Notes under the pieces: generated by a model
Told to the model about the DNA's origin: nothing
Seen by the model: the letters and a program-made list of their open reading frames with translations, nothing else
The model's database searches: none
In this document: positions 17,615 through 25,332 of the stretch, piece after piece
How positions within the stretch are numbered: position 1 is the stretch's first letter
Layout: the number at the start of each line of letters is the position of its first letter
Translations under genes and position numbers: made by a program
Assembly (NCBI GenBank): GCA_050157065.1
Contig: CP189573.1
Strand: one strand, 5' to 3'
DNA: 64,000 nucleotides
Source of the DNA: Avipropionibacterium sp050157065
Lineage (GTDB): Bacteria > Actinomycetota > Actinomycetes > Propionibacteriales > Propionibacteriaceae

Positions 17615-18984
17615 CAGGACCGGATGGCGTCGCCGTCTTCACCGTCGGCGGCCGCCTCGACGGCTGCCACGGTGTCGCTGATCATCTTCGCCCACAGGGC
17701 CGGGAACTCCGGCATGGTCTTGGAGGTGCAGCCGATGTCGTCGAGCACGACGTCGTGGACCACCAGGCCGAGCACCGCACCCGCATGGGCCATCCGGTGA
17801 TCGGCGTAGGTGCCGAACGTGTTGCCGTGCAGCATGGCCGGGTGGACCGACAGGCCGTCGTCCAGCTGGTCGACCTTGGCCCCCAGTCCGGTCAGCTCGG
17901 TGTCGAGGGCGGCGATCCGGTCGGTCTCGTGTCCGCGGATGTGCCCCACGCCGTGGATGTGGCTGGTGTTCTGGGCCAGTGCGGCAACCGCGGCGACCAC
18001 GGGGGTCAGCTCCGAGGCATCGGACAGGTCGACCTCGATGCCGTCGAGCTCGGTCACCCCGGTCACGGTGAACCCGCTGTCGTCCAGTGCCGTCTCGCAA
18101 CCGAACTGGTCGAAGATGTGGCGCAGTTGATCACCGGGCTGCAGGGTCTGCATCGGCCAGTGGGGGATCGTCACCGTCCCCATCGTCACCGCCGCCGCGG
18201 CCAGGAACGGTGCCGCATTCGACAGGTCCGGTTCGACGTGGACGTCCAGCGCCGCGATCGGGCCCGGGTGGACGACCCAGCGGTCGCCGTCGACGTCGAC
18301 CCGGACGCCATGATCGTTCAACATCTGCACGGTCATGAGGATGTGGGGCCTCGAGGGGAGTGTGCCGCCCTCGTGCCGGATCTCGATCCCGTCGGGCAGG
18401 TGGGGGCCGATCAACAGCAGCGCCGACACGAACTGGCTGGACGCCGAGGAGTCGATCACCACCGGTTCGTCACTGGCGCGGACCGGTCCGGTGATCGTGC
18501 ACGGCAACGCGTCGCCCTCGACCGTCGCGCCGAGCTGGCCGAGCCCGTCGAGCAGTCCCTGCATCGGGCGCTGCGAGGCGTGCGGGTCACCGGTCAGCTT
18601 GACCGGGTCGGCGGTCAACGCGGCCAGCGCGGCGACGAACCGCATCACGGTTCCGGCGAGACCGCAGTCGATCGTGACGCCCCCCGACAGGCGGGCCGGC
18701 GGGGTGATCCGCCAAGCGGGCTCGTCCGGCGTCCCGGCGTCGGTGTCGATCTTGGCGCCCAACGACCGCAGGGCGCTGATCATCAACTCGCTGTCGCGGG
18801 CGACGAGCCCACCGGTGATCGTCGAGGGGCCGTCGGACAGGGCAGCCAGCACCAGCGCCCGGTTGGTCTCCGACTTCGAACCCGGGACGGTCACGACGGC
18901 GTCGACGGAGTAGGGCGCCTGTGGTGCGGACCAGTCAGTGGTGGGCGTGGTCGCCGAATCGGCCATGGGTACTCGTTCCGTCAC
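17614..18984 (-). CDS. aroA: 3-phosphoshikimate 1-carboxyvinyltransferase (EPSP synthase)
   Basis: Joins phosphoenolpyruvate to shikimate 3-phosphate in the shikimate pathway. The 456 residues cover both inside-out alpha/beta domains. Key stretches are VPGSKSETNRALVLAAL (substrate-binding Lys, Ser and Arg), CGLAGTVMRFVAALAAL, SSASSQFVSALLLIGP and HRMAHAGAVLGL. The GTG at 18984 overlaps the stop of the DoxX gene (GTGA). An ATG at 18966 gives a protein six residues shorter and is also plausible. The gene sits between the DoxX gene and rsgA in an overlapping run. Confidence 0.93.
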   Translation of the reverse strand: MTERVPMADSATTPTTDWSAPQAPYSVDAVVTVPGSKSETNRALVLAALSDGPSTITGGLVARDSELMISALRSLGAKIDTDAGTPDEPAWRITPPARLSGGVTIDCGLAGTVMRFVAALAALTADPVKLTGDPHASQRPMQGLLDGLGQLGATVEGDALPCTITGPVRASDEPVVIDSSASSQFVSALLLIGPHLPDGIEIRHEGGTLPSRPHILMTVQMLNDHGVRVDVDGDRWVVHPGPIAALDVHVEPDLSNAAPFLAAAAVTMGTVTIPHWPMQTLQPGDQLRHIFDQFGCETALDDSGFTVTGVTELDGIEVDLSDASELTPVVAAVAALAQNTSHIHGVGHIRGHETDRIAALDTELTGLGAKVDQLDDGLSVHPAMLHGNTFGTYADHRMAHAGAVLGLVVHDVVLDDIGCTSKTMPEFPALWAKMISDTVAAVEAAADGEDGDAIRS

Positions 18985-19538
18985 TTGAAGCCGAGGTCGC
19001 GACGTGCGGCCTTGGCGAGATCCTTGGCCTCCTTGGCGGCCTTCTTCGAGCCGCGGCTGACCTTCTTGGCACCACGCTCACCGGTCGCCTGCGCCCGCCA
19101 CATCAGACTCGGCTTGCCCTCGGTGTCCTGAGCGGCGATCAGCACGCCACCGATCAGCGCCACGTCCTTGACGAAGCCGTCCTTGAGCTGCGACTTCTCG
19201 TCGTCGTCCTCGGCCCGCCAGAACGCGTGGTTGGTCAACGTGTTGGGCAGGATCGTGCCGGCCAGCAGCAGGGCACCGAGCCGTCGCGCCTTGCCGGTGG
19301 CCAGGGCGAGGCCGCCGAGCACCTGCACCGCACCGTTGGCGCGGACGAAGGTGACCGTGTCGGTCGGGATGTAGTCGACGACCTGTTCGGGGGCGACCTT
19401 CTTCGCCAGCGGCACCACCGTGTCGGCCAGCGGCTGGGTCGCCGGGACCAACTCGTGCGGATTGCGCAGGGTCTTGACACCGTTGAGTACGAAGTAGCTG
19501 GCCAGCATGGTGCGTGCAGCGGCGCGCAGCAAGGTCAT
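18981..19538 (-). CDS. DoxX family membrane protein
   Basis: A 185-residue integral membrane protein with four hydrophobic segments in the first 140 residues, including the typical DoxX signature region ASYFVLNGVKTLRNP and LQVLGGLALATGKARRLGALLLA-like stretches. The Lys-rich C-terminal 40 residues (KKVSRGSKKAAKEAK) are an unusual basic tail. DoxX proteins are linked to redox or thiol stress, but the biochemical role of this one is unknown. It is the first gene of the run leading into aroA and rsgA by 4-base overlap. Confidence 0.82.
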   Translation of the reverse strand: MTLLRAAARTMLASYFVLNGVKTLRNPHELVPATQPLADTVVPLAKKVAPEQVVDYIPTDTVTFVRANGAVQVLGGLALATGKARRLGALLLAGTILPNTLTNHAFWRAEDDDEKSQLKDGFVKDVALIGGVLIAAQDTEGKPSLMWRAQATGERGAKKVSRGSKKAAKEAKDLAKAARRDLGFK

Positions 19539-19637
19539 GTCGTTCCCTCTCTCGATCCGTCGTCGTCGGGGCCAACGCTACCCGACGGCGACGATCCTGC
19601 CGTGAGGTATCGCGACCGCCCGGATACCGTGGCAGTC

Positions 19638-20366
19638 ATGTGCGGACGCTACGCCTCGTCGGCCGACCCCGACCTGCTCACCGAGGAGTTCGAGATCGAC
19701 GAGATCGACGACGACCTGCCGGGTGCCAGCTTCAACGTCGCGCCGACCGATCCGGTGCCGGCCGTGTTGGAGCGGGTCCGCGACGAGGGGGTCGTACGGC
19801 GGCTCCGGGCGTTGCGCTGGGGGCTGGTCCCGTCCTGGGCCAAGGACACCTCGATCGGATCCCGCATGATCAACGCGCGGCTCGAGTCGGTGGCCGAGAA
19901 GCCGTCGTACCGCAAGGCCTTCGCCGCCCGCCGCTGCCTGCTGCCCGCCGACGGCTACTACGAGTGGTACGACACCGGCCGCACCGGCGCGAAGGGCAAG
20001 CCGGTCAAGCAGCCGTACTTCATCCACCGGGCCGACGACGGCTTGTTGGCGATGGCCGGGCTGTACGAGTTCTGGAAGGACCCGAAGCTCGACGGCGACG
20101 AGGCCTGGTGGTTGAGCTGCACCGTGATCACCACCGAGGCGACCGACGCCGCCGGCCGGATCCATGATCGGATGCCGATGGTGATCGACCGGTCGCAGTG
20201 GGACGCCTGGCTCGACCCGGCCCGGACCGACGCCGACGACGCGCTCGAACTGCTGCAGGTCACCGAGCCGGCGATGTTGGCGGCCTACCCGGTGTCGACG
20301 CAGGTCAACTCCGTACGCAACAACGGTCCGGAACTGCTCGACCGGGTCGCGGAGGTGGAGTCGTGA
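19638..20366 (+). CDS. SOS response-associated peptidase (SRAP, YedK/HMCES family)
   Basis: Forms a covalent DNA-protein crosslink with abasic sites in single-stranded DNA and so protects them. The 242 residues begin MCGRYA, with Cys2 as the crosslinking residue once Met is removed. Other family residues are the Asn in SFNVAPT, the Glu in DGYYEWY, and the His in IHDRMPMVI. LRWGLVPSWAKD and MINARLESV are also diagnostic. The ATG at 19638 is fixed by the need for Cys at position 2. An upstream in-frame extension is therefore rejected. It overlaps the following hydrolase gene by GTGA. Confidence 0.93.
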   Translation: MCGRYASSADPDLLTEEFEIDEIDDDLPGASFNVAPTDPVPAVLERVRDEGVVRRLRALRWGLVPSWAKDTSIGSRMINARLESVAEKPSYRKAFAARRCLLPADGYYEWYDTGRTGAKGKPVKQPYFIHRADDGLLAMAGLYEFWKDPKLDGDEAWWLSCTVITTEATDAAGRIHDRMPMVIDRSQWDAWLDPARTDADDALELLQVTEPAMLAAYPVSTQVNSVRNNGPELLDRVAEVES

Positions 20367-21049
20367 CCGGTCCCGACCCGGACGTCGCCACCCCGTCGAT
20401 CATGGTGGACACCCCGGTCGGCGAGGGCAGGCTGCTGGTCGCCGGCGACGTGGCGGGGGAGGCACCCACGCTGCTGCTCGGCCATGGTGCGTCCGGCGGC
20501 CTCAACGCCGCCGACCTCACCGCCGTGGCGAAGCGACTGCCCGACGCCGGCGTCCGGGTGGTGCTGGTCCAGCAGCCGTGGAAGACCGCCGGCCGCAAGG
20601 TCGCCGCGCCCGCCCCGACCCTCGACCGAGCCTGGCACGCGCTGTACGCCGAGGCCACTCGCCGCTGGCCCGGCCCCGTCGTCGTCGGGGGCCGCAGCTC
20701 GGGCGCCAGGGTGGCCTGCCGTACCGCCGACGTCGACGGTGCCGCCGGGGTGGTCTGCCTCTCGTTCCCGCTGCACCCACCCGGCCGGCCGGAGAAGAGC
20801 CGACTGGCGGAGCTGCTGACCCCGACAATTCCGGTGCTGGTCTGCCAGGGCAGCCGCGACACCTTCGGTGGGTACGACGAGCTCACCGGTCACCTCGCGG
20901 AGCAGCCGGACGCGGCGAACGTGACCGTCGTCGAGATCGCCGGGGCCGACCACGGCATGAAGGTGCGCAAGGCCGACGACGACCCGCCCGGCCGCGCGAT
21001 CGACCTGGTCGTGGCCTCGGTGCGGGAGTTCGTCACCGCCGTCGTGTGA
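20363..21049 (+). CDS. Alpha/beta hydrolase of the KANL3/Tex30 type
   Basis: A 228-residue alpha/beta-hydrolase-fold protein. LLLGHGASGGLNAADL corresponds to the oxyanion region, VVGGRSSGARVACRTA to the nucleophile elbow (GxSxG reads as GRSSG), and VCQGSRDTFG and GADHGMKV to the acid and His positions. The small size and the PWKTAGRKV segment fit the KANL3/Tex30 group found in most actinobacteria; no substrate is established. The GTG start overlaps the SRAP stop, so it is co-translated with a DNA-repair protein, which is its best functional clue. Confidence 0.8.
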   Translation: MTGPDPDVATPSIMVDTPVGEGRLLVAGDVAGEAPTLLLGHGASGGLNAADLTAVAKRLPDAGVRVVLVQQPWKTAGRKVAAPAPTLDRAWHALYAEATRRWPGPVVVGGRSSGARVACRTADVDGAAGVVCLSFPLHPPGRPEKSRLAELLTPTIPVLVCQGSRDTFGGYDELTGHLAEQPDAANVTVVEIAGADHGMKVRKADDDPPGRAIDLVVASVREFVTAVV

Positions 21050-21097
21050 CGTCTCCACCGGCTCGACGGGCGTCTTCGACGGGCTCGATGGGCGGGG

Positions 21098-21373
21098 TCA
21101 GCGGCGGCGGGCCCAGCAGCTGGTGTGCCAGTGCCGGCGGTCGTCGACGCCACCGCCGGTCCAGCTGGTCACCGTCGACGGCCAGACGACCACGTGCGGG
21201 GTGCCGATGCCGATCTGCTGCTGGCAGCCGGGACACCGGTACGGCTTCGTGGCGGCCTGCCCGGTGACCGTACGGACCTGCCAGTCGCCGTCGGAGCGCG
21301 ACTCGGTGGTCGCGAAGCTCCCCGTCGACAACGGACGGGGCGTCCGGAGATGCTTGCTGGGTCGGCGTGCCAC
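21098..21373 (-). CDS. Small conserved actinobacterial protein with zinc-ribbon-like Cys pair
   Basis: About 91 residues. The conserved core is VRTVTGQAATKPYRCPGC, then IGTPHVVVW and the end RRHWHTSCWARRR. This gives CxxC and HWHxxC elements that could bind zinc. The family is widespread in actinobacteria but unnamed. The GTG at 21373 gives the typical VARRxSK start; an ATG at 21412 would add 13 residues. The gene points away from sigH, and its 5' end lies about 55 bases from the sigH promoter, so the two may share regulatory sequence. Function unknown. Confidence 0.65.
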   Translation of the reverse strand: MARRPSKHLRTPRPLSTGSFATTESRSDGDWQVRTVTGQAATKPYRCPGCQQQIGIGTPHVVVWPSTVTSWTGGGVDDRRHWHTSCWARRR

Positions 21374-21427
21374 CAGCCCAGTGTCCCAGAGCGCACGGAG
21401 CCCGGATGCCACACCCGGTGGCCGGCC

Positions 21428-21456
21428 GGGAATGCCCGACCCGGCAGCGGTGTTGG
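21428..21456 (+). promoter_or_regulatory. SigH/SigR-type promoter of sigH
   Basis: GGGAAT (21428-21433), exactly 18 bases, then GTTGG (21452-21456). This matches the GGAAT-N18-GTT consensus of SigR/SigH-family sigma factors. It lies 50 bases before the chosen sigH start and is oriented toward it, so SigH should transcribe its own gene when RsrA is oxidised. Confidence 0.8.
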
Positions 21457-21505
21457 AACGGGTGTGATGACGACACTCTCCGGACCGGCGCTATCGTGGG
21501 CTGCG

Positions 21506-22153
21506 ATGGCCACCGACATCAGTACCTCCGAGCAGTCCGACGTCGACACCCCGACCCGCGGACCTGAGCTCGACGCCCGGTTCGAGGCCGAGGCCCTGCA
21601 GTACCTCGACCAGCTCTACGGTGCGGCGCTGCGGATGACCCGCAAGCCCGCCGACGCCGAGGACCTGGTGCAGGAGGCGTACGCGAAGGCGTACGGCGCC
21701 TTCCACCAGTTCAAGCCGGGCACGAACCTCAAGGCGTGGCTCTACCGCATCCTCACCAACACCTACATCAACACGTACCGCAAGAAGCAGCGGGAACCGA
21801 AGGTGTCCGACGGGGAGGACATCGAGGACTGGCAGATCGCCCGCGCTGCCTCGCACACCTCGGCCGGGTTGCCCTCGGCCGAGAGCATCGCCCTTGACCG
21901 GCTCGGTGACACCGAGGTCAACGCCGCGCTCGAGCAGCTGAATCCGGAGTTCCGGCTGGCGGTCTACCTCGCCGATGTCGAGGGGTTCTCGTACAAGGAG
22001 ATCGCCGAGATCATGGACACCCCGATCGGGACCGTGATGTCGCGCCTCAACCGTGGCCGCGCCAAGCTGCGCGAGCTGTTGTCCGACGTCGCCGCCCGCT
22101 ACGGGGTGGGCCGGATCCGGGACGACGCCAACGAAACGCAGGAGATCCGATGA
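21506..22153 (+). CDS. sigH: RNA polymerase sigma factor SigH (disulfide/heat-stress ECF sigma)
   Basis: A 215-residue ECF sigma factor of the SigR/SigH group. Region 2 runs from FEAEALQYLDQLYGAAL through DAEDLVQEAYAKAYGAFH to WLYRILTNTYIN. Region 4 holds EFRLAVYLADVEGFSYKEIAEIM and GTVMSRLNRGRAKLRELL. YRKKQREPKVSD after region 2 is typical of this group. The ATG at 21506 was preferred; an ATG at 21467 adds 13 residues but falls very close to the expected transcription start. Its stop overlaps the anti-sigma gene by ATGA, which fits stoichiometric production of the pair. The regulon in relatives covers thioredoxin, mycothiol and protein-quality genes. Confidence 0.93.
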   Translation: MATDISTSEQSDVDTPTRGPELDARFEAEALQYLDQLYGAALRMTRKPADAEDLVQEAYAKAYGAFHQFKPGTNLKAWLYRILTNTYINTYRKKQREPKVSDGEDIEDWQIARAASHTSAGLPSAESIALDRLGDTEVNAALEQLNPEFRLAVYLADVEGFSYKEIAEIMDTPIGTVMSRLNRGRAKLRELLSDVAARYGVGRIRDDANETQEIR

Positions 22154-22419
22154 CCACCGAACAGCCCGAGGCGGGTGCGCCGACGCACGACGACTGTACG
22201 AGGGCGCTGCAGCACATCCACGAGTTCCTGGACCACGAGATGCCGGAGCGGCACGCCGACGACATCCGGGCGCACCTCGACATCTGCGAGCAGTGCCTCG
22301 ACGAGTACGACCTGACCCACGCGGTCAAGGAGTTGGTGCACCGGCACTGCGGGAGCGCAGCCCCCGAGGGCCTGCGGGCGCGGGTGCTGACCCGCCTGCA
22401 GATCATCGAGACCAACTGA
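22150..22419 (+). CDS. rsrA: Mycothiol-system zinc anti-sigma factor RsrA
   Basis: An 89-residue redox-sensing anti-sigma factor of the ZAS family. The zinc motif is H42-x3-C46-x2-C49 (HLDICEQC), with a further Cys16 in DDCTRAL. In the Streptomyces family member an N-terminal Cys and the motif Cys form the disulfide that releases SigR. A fourth Cys lies in HRHCGS. It overlaps sigH by ATGA. Mycothiol dependence is the family name only; no mycothiol gene is in the window. Confidence 0.92.
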   Translation: MTTEQPEAGAPTHDDCTRALQHIHEFLDHEMPERHADDIRAHLDICEQCLDEYDLTHAVKELVHRHCGSAAPEGLRARVLTRLQIIETN

Positions 22420-22433
22420 CGACTGACACAGGA

Positions 22434-22470
22434 ACGGCCGCGTCCCACCAGGTGGCGGGAGCGCGGCCGT
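22434..22470. terminator. Hairpin between convergent rsrA and bL37 genes
   Basis: ACGGCCGCG at 22434 pairs perfectly with CGCGGCCGT ending at 22470, and the interior TCCCACC/GGTGGCGGGA pairs further. No T-run follows on either strand. It lies 14 bases beyond rsrA and 17 bases beyond the stop of the opposing small gene, so it could stop transcription from both sides. Confidence 0.6.
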
Positions 22471-22487
22471 TGTCGGTGAACGAACGG

Positions 22488-22562
22488 TCAGGCGTTGGGA
22501 CGCTTGCCGTGGTTCGCGCCCTTCTTGCGACGCGCACGACGCTTCCGGCCGGTCTTGCCCAT
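22488..22562 (-). CDS. 24-residue ribosomal protein of the bL37 type
   Basis: A tiny, extremely basic protein that starts MGKTGRKRRARRKK and ends GANHGKRPNA. It matches bL37 of the mycobacterial large ribosomal subunit, which has the same length and the same ANHGKRPN end. The ATG at 22562 has a strong AGGAG ribosome site just upstream (on the minus strand, GATGAGGAGATCACC). Its place between rsrA and pdtaS agrees with the sigH-pdtaS-whiB1 neighbourhood of actinobacteria. Because of its size it is easily missed. The name rests on sequence likeness; binding to the ribosome is inferred. Confidence 0.85.
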   Translation of the reverse strand: MGKTGRKRRARRKKGANHGKRPNA

Positions 22563-22658
22563 GGTGATCTCCTCATCGGTTCGCAGGTGTCGAACACCCC
22601 ACCCTCGGTTCGCGAACCAGCCGCGGGATGCCGGTCCATTCTGCCATAGGGTTGCCCC

Positions 22659-24140
22659 ATGCCCAGCCTCGCCGAAGTCGTCTCCGATCACGCGGAGATG
22701 ACCGAGGGGCAACGTCGCCACCTCGAACTGCTCACCTCCCAGTGGCACATCCTCGCCGACCTGGCGTTCTCCGACCTCGTGCTGTGGGTGCCCGACACCG
22801 ACCCGAACGTGTTCTGGGCCGCCGCGCAGATCCGCCCGGCGACCGGGCCCACGTCGTTGTACGAGGACGTCGTCGGGGACCCGATCGCCTACGTCCCCGA
22901 GCACCTGGTGACCGGCGCCTTCGTCTCGGGCGAGATGAACCGGACCAGCGAGAACAAGTTGCACGCCGGGATCCCGGTGGAGGTGACCGCCATCCCGATC
23001 CGGTACGAGGGCGAGGTGATCGCGGTACTGGAGCGGCACACCAACCAGCTCAGCATCCGCCGGCCGAGTGCCATGGAGAGCCACTACCTGGCGATCGCGG
23101 AGTGCCTGACCGAGATGGTGGCCAACGAGACCTTCCCGATCGACATGGACTGGGCGAGTGCGAGCTCCCCGCACGTGGGGGACGGGTTGATCCAGCTCGA
23201 TCACGAGGGCGACGTGGTGTACGCCAGCCCGAACGCGGTCAGCGCCTACCGACGGTTGGGCTGGTGGATGGACCTCGAGGACGAGAACCTGGCCCAGCTC
23301 ACCGCACAGATGGCCCCGGCGGGGGAGACGCCGAGCCATGAGGCGCTGATCAGTGCCCTCTCGGGCCGCAACGCCCGCGAGTGCGAGGCGGTGACCACGT
23401 ACGCGCAGGTGCAGCTGCGGGTGATCCCGCTGGACCGGTCCGGGGTCCGGGTCGGTGCGGTCGTGGTGTGCCGCGACGTCACCGACCTGCGCAACCGCGA
23501 ACGGGAACTGTTGTCGAAGAACGCCACGATCCGGGAGATGCACCACCGGGTGAAGAACAACCTGCAGACCGTGGCCGCGCTGCTGCGGATGCAGTCCCGC
23601 CGGATGACCTCGTCGGAGGCGGCCGGTGCCCTCGACGCCGCGATGGCTCGGGTGTCGTCGATCGCCGCGGTGCACGAGGTGTTGTCGCAGGCGTTCGACG
23701 AACAGGTGGAGTTCGACGCGGTGATCGACCAGGTGCTGCGGATGCTCGCCACCGTCGCGACGACCCACTCCGAGGCGACCGTACGGCGGGTCGGCAGCTT
23801 CGGCACGGTGTCGGCAGGTGTCGCCACGAGCCTGTCACTGGTGGTGACCGAGCTGTGCCAGAACGGCATCGAGCACGGATTGCAGCAGGGCCCCGGGGAG
23901 GTGGACGTGATCGCCGACGACCTGGGTGATCGGGTGCGGGCACGGATCCGGGTCGAGGGGCAGCCGCTGCCGGACGACTTCGACCTGGCGCGGACGACCA
24001 GCCTGGGACTGTCGATCGTGCAGTCCATGATCACCGACCTCGGGGGCTCCTTCGAGCTGAAGAACCTGACCGGCACCTCGCTGAACGGTCAGCCCGTGGT
24101 CGGCACGATCGCCGAGGTGGTCGTGCCACGCTCGAAGTGA
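22659..24140 (+). CDS. pdtaS: Cytoplasmic sensor histidine kinase PdtaS
   Basis: A 493-residue soluble kinase. The N-terminal GAF-like domain covers about 1-155, a PAS domain about 175-280, a HisKA_2 dimer and phosphoacceptor region contains EMHHRVKNNLQ (His295/296), and a HATPase domain follows with the N-box VVTELCQNGIEHG and the G-box TTSLGLSIVQ. There are no membrane segments. In mycobacteria PdtaS phosphorylates PdtaR, an ANTAR-type RNA-binding antiterminator; pdtaR is not in this window. The ATG at 22659 gives the family start. It sits between the bL37 gene and whiB1 as in Mycobacterium. Confidence 0.92.
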   Translation: MPSLAEVVSDHAEMTEGQRRHLELLTSQWHILADLAFSDLVLWVPDTDPNVFWAAAQIRPATGPTSLYEDVVGDPIAYVPEHLVTGAFVSGEMNRTSENKLHAGIPVEVTAIPIRYEGEVIAVLERHTNQLSIRRPSAMESHYLAIAECLTEMVANETFPIDMDWASASSPHVGDGLIQLDHEGDVVYASPNAVSAYRRLGWWMDLEDENLAQLTAQMAPAGETPSHEALISALSGRNARECEAVTTYAQVQLRVIPLDRSGVRVGAVVVCRDVTDLRNRERELLSKNATIREMHHRVKNNLQTVAALLRMQSRRMTSSEAAGALDAAMARVSSIAAVHEVLSQAFDEQVEFDAVIDQVLRMLATVATTHSEATVRRVGSFGTVSAGVATSLSLVVTELCQNGIEHGLQQGPGEVDVIADDLGDRVRARIRVEGQPLPDDFDLARTTSLGLSIVQSMITDLGGSFELKNLTGTSLNGQPVVGTIAEVVVPRSK

Positions 24141-24172
24141 TCACGGCCCCGACCGGGGTCGCGCTTCCGGAA

Positions 24173-24205
24173 CCCAAAAGACCGCCTGCTGGATGGCAGG
24201 CGGTC
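24173..24205 (-). terminator. Rho-independent terminator of whiB1
   Basis: A perfect 10-bp stem, GACCGCCTGC with GCAGGCGGTC (24180-24205), is followed on the minus strand by TTTTGGG. It lies 58 bases past the whiB1 stop. On the plus strand the same hairpin could weaken read-through from pdtaS, but it has no T-run there. Confidence 0.85.
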
Positions 24206-24263
24206 GAGAGGGTGGGCGGCTCGTACGGGCAGGCTCTGCTCGTCGGCCACCGGGCCGGGTGGG

Positions 24264-24515
24264 TCAGGCGCTGCGGATGCGCGACCTCGCGGCGCGACGC
24301 TTCAGGGCGCGGCGCTCGTCCTCACTGAGGCCACCCCAGACACCGTGGTCCTGGCCGGCTTCGATGGCCCACTGCAGGCACGGTTCGCGTACCTCGCAGC
24401 GGTTGCAGACCTTCTTGGCCTCTTCGATCTGCAGGAGGGCCGGGCCGGTGTTTCCGATCGGAAAGAACAGCTCGGGGTCCTCGTCAAGGCAGGCAGCCTT
24501 GTGGCGCCAATCCAT
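24264..24515 (-). CDS. whiB1: WhiB1 iron-sulfur transcription factor
   Basis: An 83-residue Wbl protein with the four cluster ligands Cys9, Cys37, Cys40 and Cys46, and the GVWGG turn followed by a basic DNA-contact tail (RRALKRRAARSR). MDWRHKAAC, ELFFPIGN and the spacing are those of WhiB1, the essential nitric-oxide-sensitive member that binds SigA region 4. The ATG at 24515 has AAGGAG nine bases upstream. A typical terminator follows. An inverted repeat in its leader may be a control site. Confidence 0.93.
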   Translation of the reverse strand: MDWRHKAACLDEDPELFFPIGNTGPALLQIEEAKKVCNRCEVREPCLQWAIEAGQDHGVWGGLSEDERRALKRRAARSRIRSA

Positions 24516-24595
24516 GGCGTGTCACTCCTTCAACCTTGCTGTCCTCGGGACCACAAGAGATTTTGTCATCGGGTGTGGTCCGCTCTGACCGTTCA

Positions 24596-24657
24596 TCGTG
24601 TCGCGACCTGATTGACACGACACGGCTAAGATTGCCGACAAATCGGTCAGCGCACAA
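24596..24657 (-). promoter_or_regulatory. Candidate whiB1 promoter and inverted repeat
   Basis: On the minus strand a TTGTGC box (24652-24657) lies 17 bases from CAATCT (24629-24634), a weak -35/-10 pair. Just downstream is a perfect 7-bp inverted repeat, TCGTGTC and GACACGA (24596-24620) with an 11-base spacer. The rest of the 303-base gap to the next gene shows nothing I can name. Confidence 0.3.
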
Positions 24658-24818
24658 GAGCATGGCGGCGTTGGCTCGCTCACATTCGTGGAATTCTCCC
24701 CGGCATGCGTGTGGCACAGCACCGAGGAGCACCATACCTCCACCCCGGGTCGAGGCTTGCACCGGGGTCGCCCGGGCCGAACCGGACCGACCATTGCCCG
24801 GTCTGGTTGACTGGGGCC

Positions 24819-25235
24819 GTGCCTGAGCAGCGACCGAAGACGTGGTTGAACACCGCCGCACCCCTGTTGCTGCCCGCGGCCGCGCTGACCGCGCTGGAGG
24901 GCGCGGTGGCGGTGGTGTTCGGCGTCATCGCCGCCACCCAGGTCAACCTGGACCGGGCCGTGGTCACCGTCGGCACCGTGGTGGTCTTCGTGGCGTACGG
25001 CGTCGCCCTGCTGCTCGCCGCCCGTGGCCTGTTGCGGGAACGCTCCTGGGCCCGCGGCGTGACGGTGGCCGCGAACGTCCTGCACCTGCCGATCGCATGG
25101 AGCTTCGCCGGACCCACCACGATGTGGGTCGCCGTCGCGTTGGCGGCGGTGTCGGTCGCGGTGCTGGTCTGCGTGTTCTGGCCGTCGTCGACGCGGGCGT
25201 TCGTCGATCCGAACGGTCCGGCCGGCCAGCACTGA
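24819..25235 (+). CDS. Small integral membrane protein, function unknown
   Basis: A 138-residue protein with four hydrophobic stretches (LLLPAAALTALEGAVAVV, VVTVGTVVVFVAYGVALLL, GVTVAANVLHLPIAWSF and VAVALAAVSVAVLVCVFW) and short polar ends. The GTG at 24819 was chosen because upstream in-frame sequence is Pro/Arg-rich and not membrane-like. Similar four-helix proteins are common and unnamed in actinobacteria. A palindromic terminator follows. No partner gene suggests a function. Confidence 0.7.
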   Translation: MPEQRPKTWLNTAAPLLLPAAALTALEGAVAVVFGVIAATQVNLDRAVVTVGTVVVFVAYGVALLLAARGLLRERSWARGVTVAANVLHLPIAWSFAGPTTMWVAVALAAVSVAVLVCVFWPSSTRAFVDPNGPAGQH

Positions 25236-25250
25236 AGGGGGCCCCGTAGG

Positions 25251-25313
25251 AAAGGGCGCGACAGCGACATCGGCGACGCATGCGTCCAGCTGTGTCGCTG
25301 TGGCGCCCCTTTT
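25251..25313 (+). terminator. Palindromic terminator, copy 1 of a repeated family
   Basis: AAAGGGCGCGACAGCGACA pairs with TGTCGCTGTGGCGCCCCTTT with one mismatch and one bulge, and TTTT follows on the plus strand. The centre holds a perfect 12-base palindrome, GACGCATGCGTC (25275-25286). It serves the membrane-protein gene and, from the other side, galK. A related sequence sits at 48365-48428. Confidence 0.8.
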
Positions 25314-25332
25314 CACGCCCGGACCGGCGCTG

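Noticed and set aside
24612..24632. Plus-strand promoter TTGACA ... TAAGAT upstream of the 24.8 kb membrane-protein gene
   Set aside because: The two boxes are only 9 bases apart, too close for a sigma-70-type promoter.
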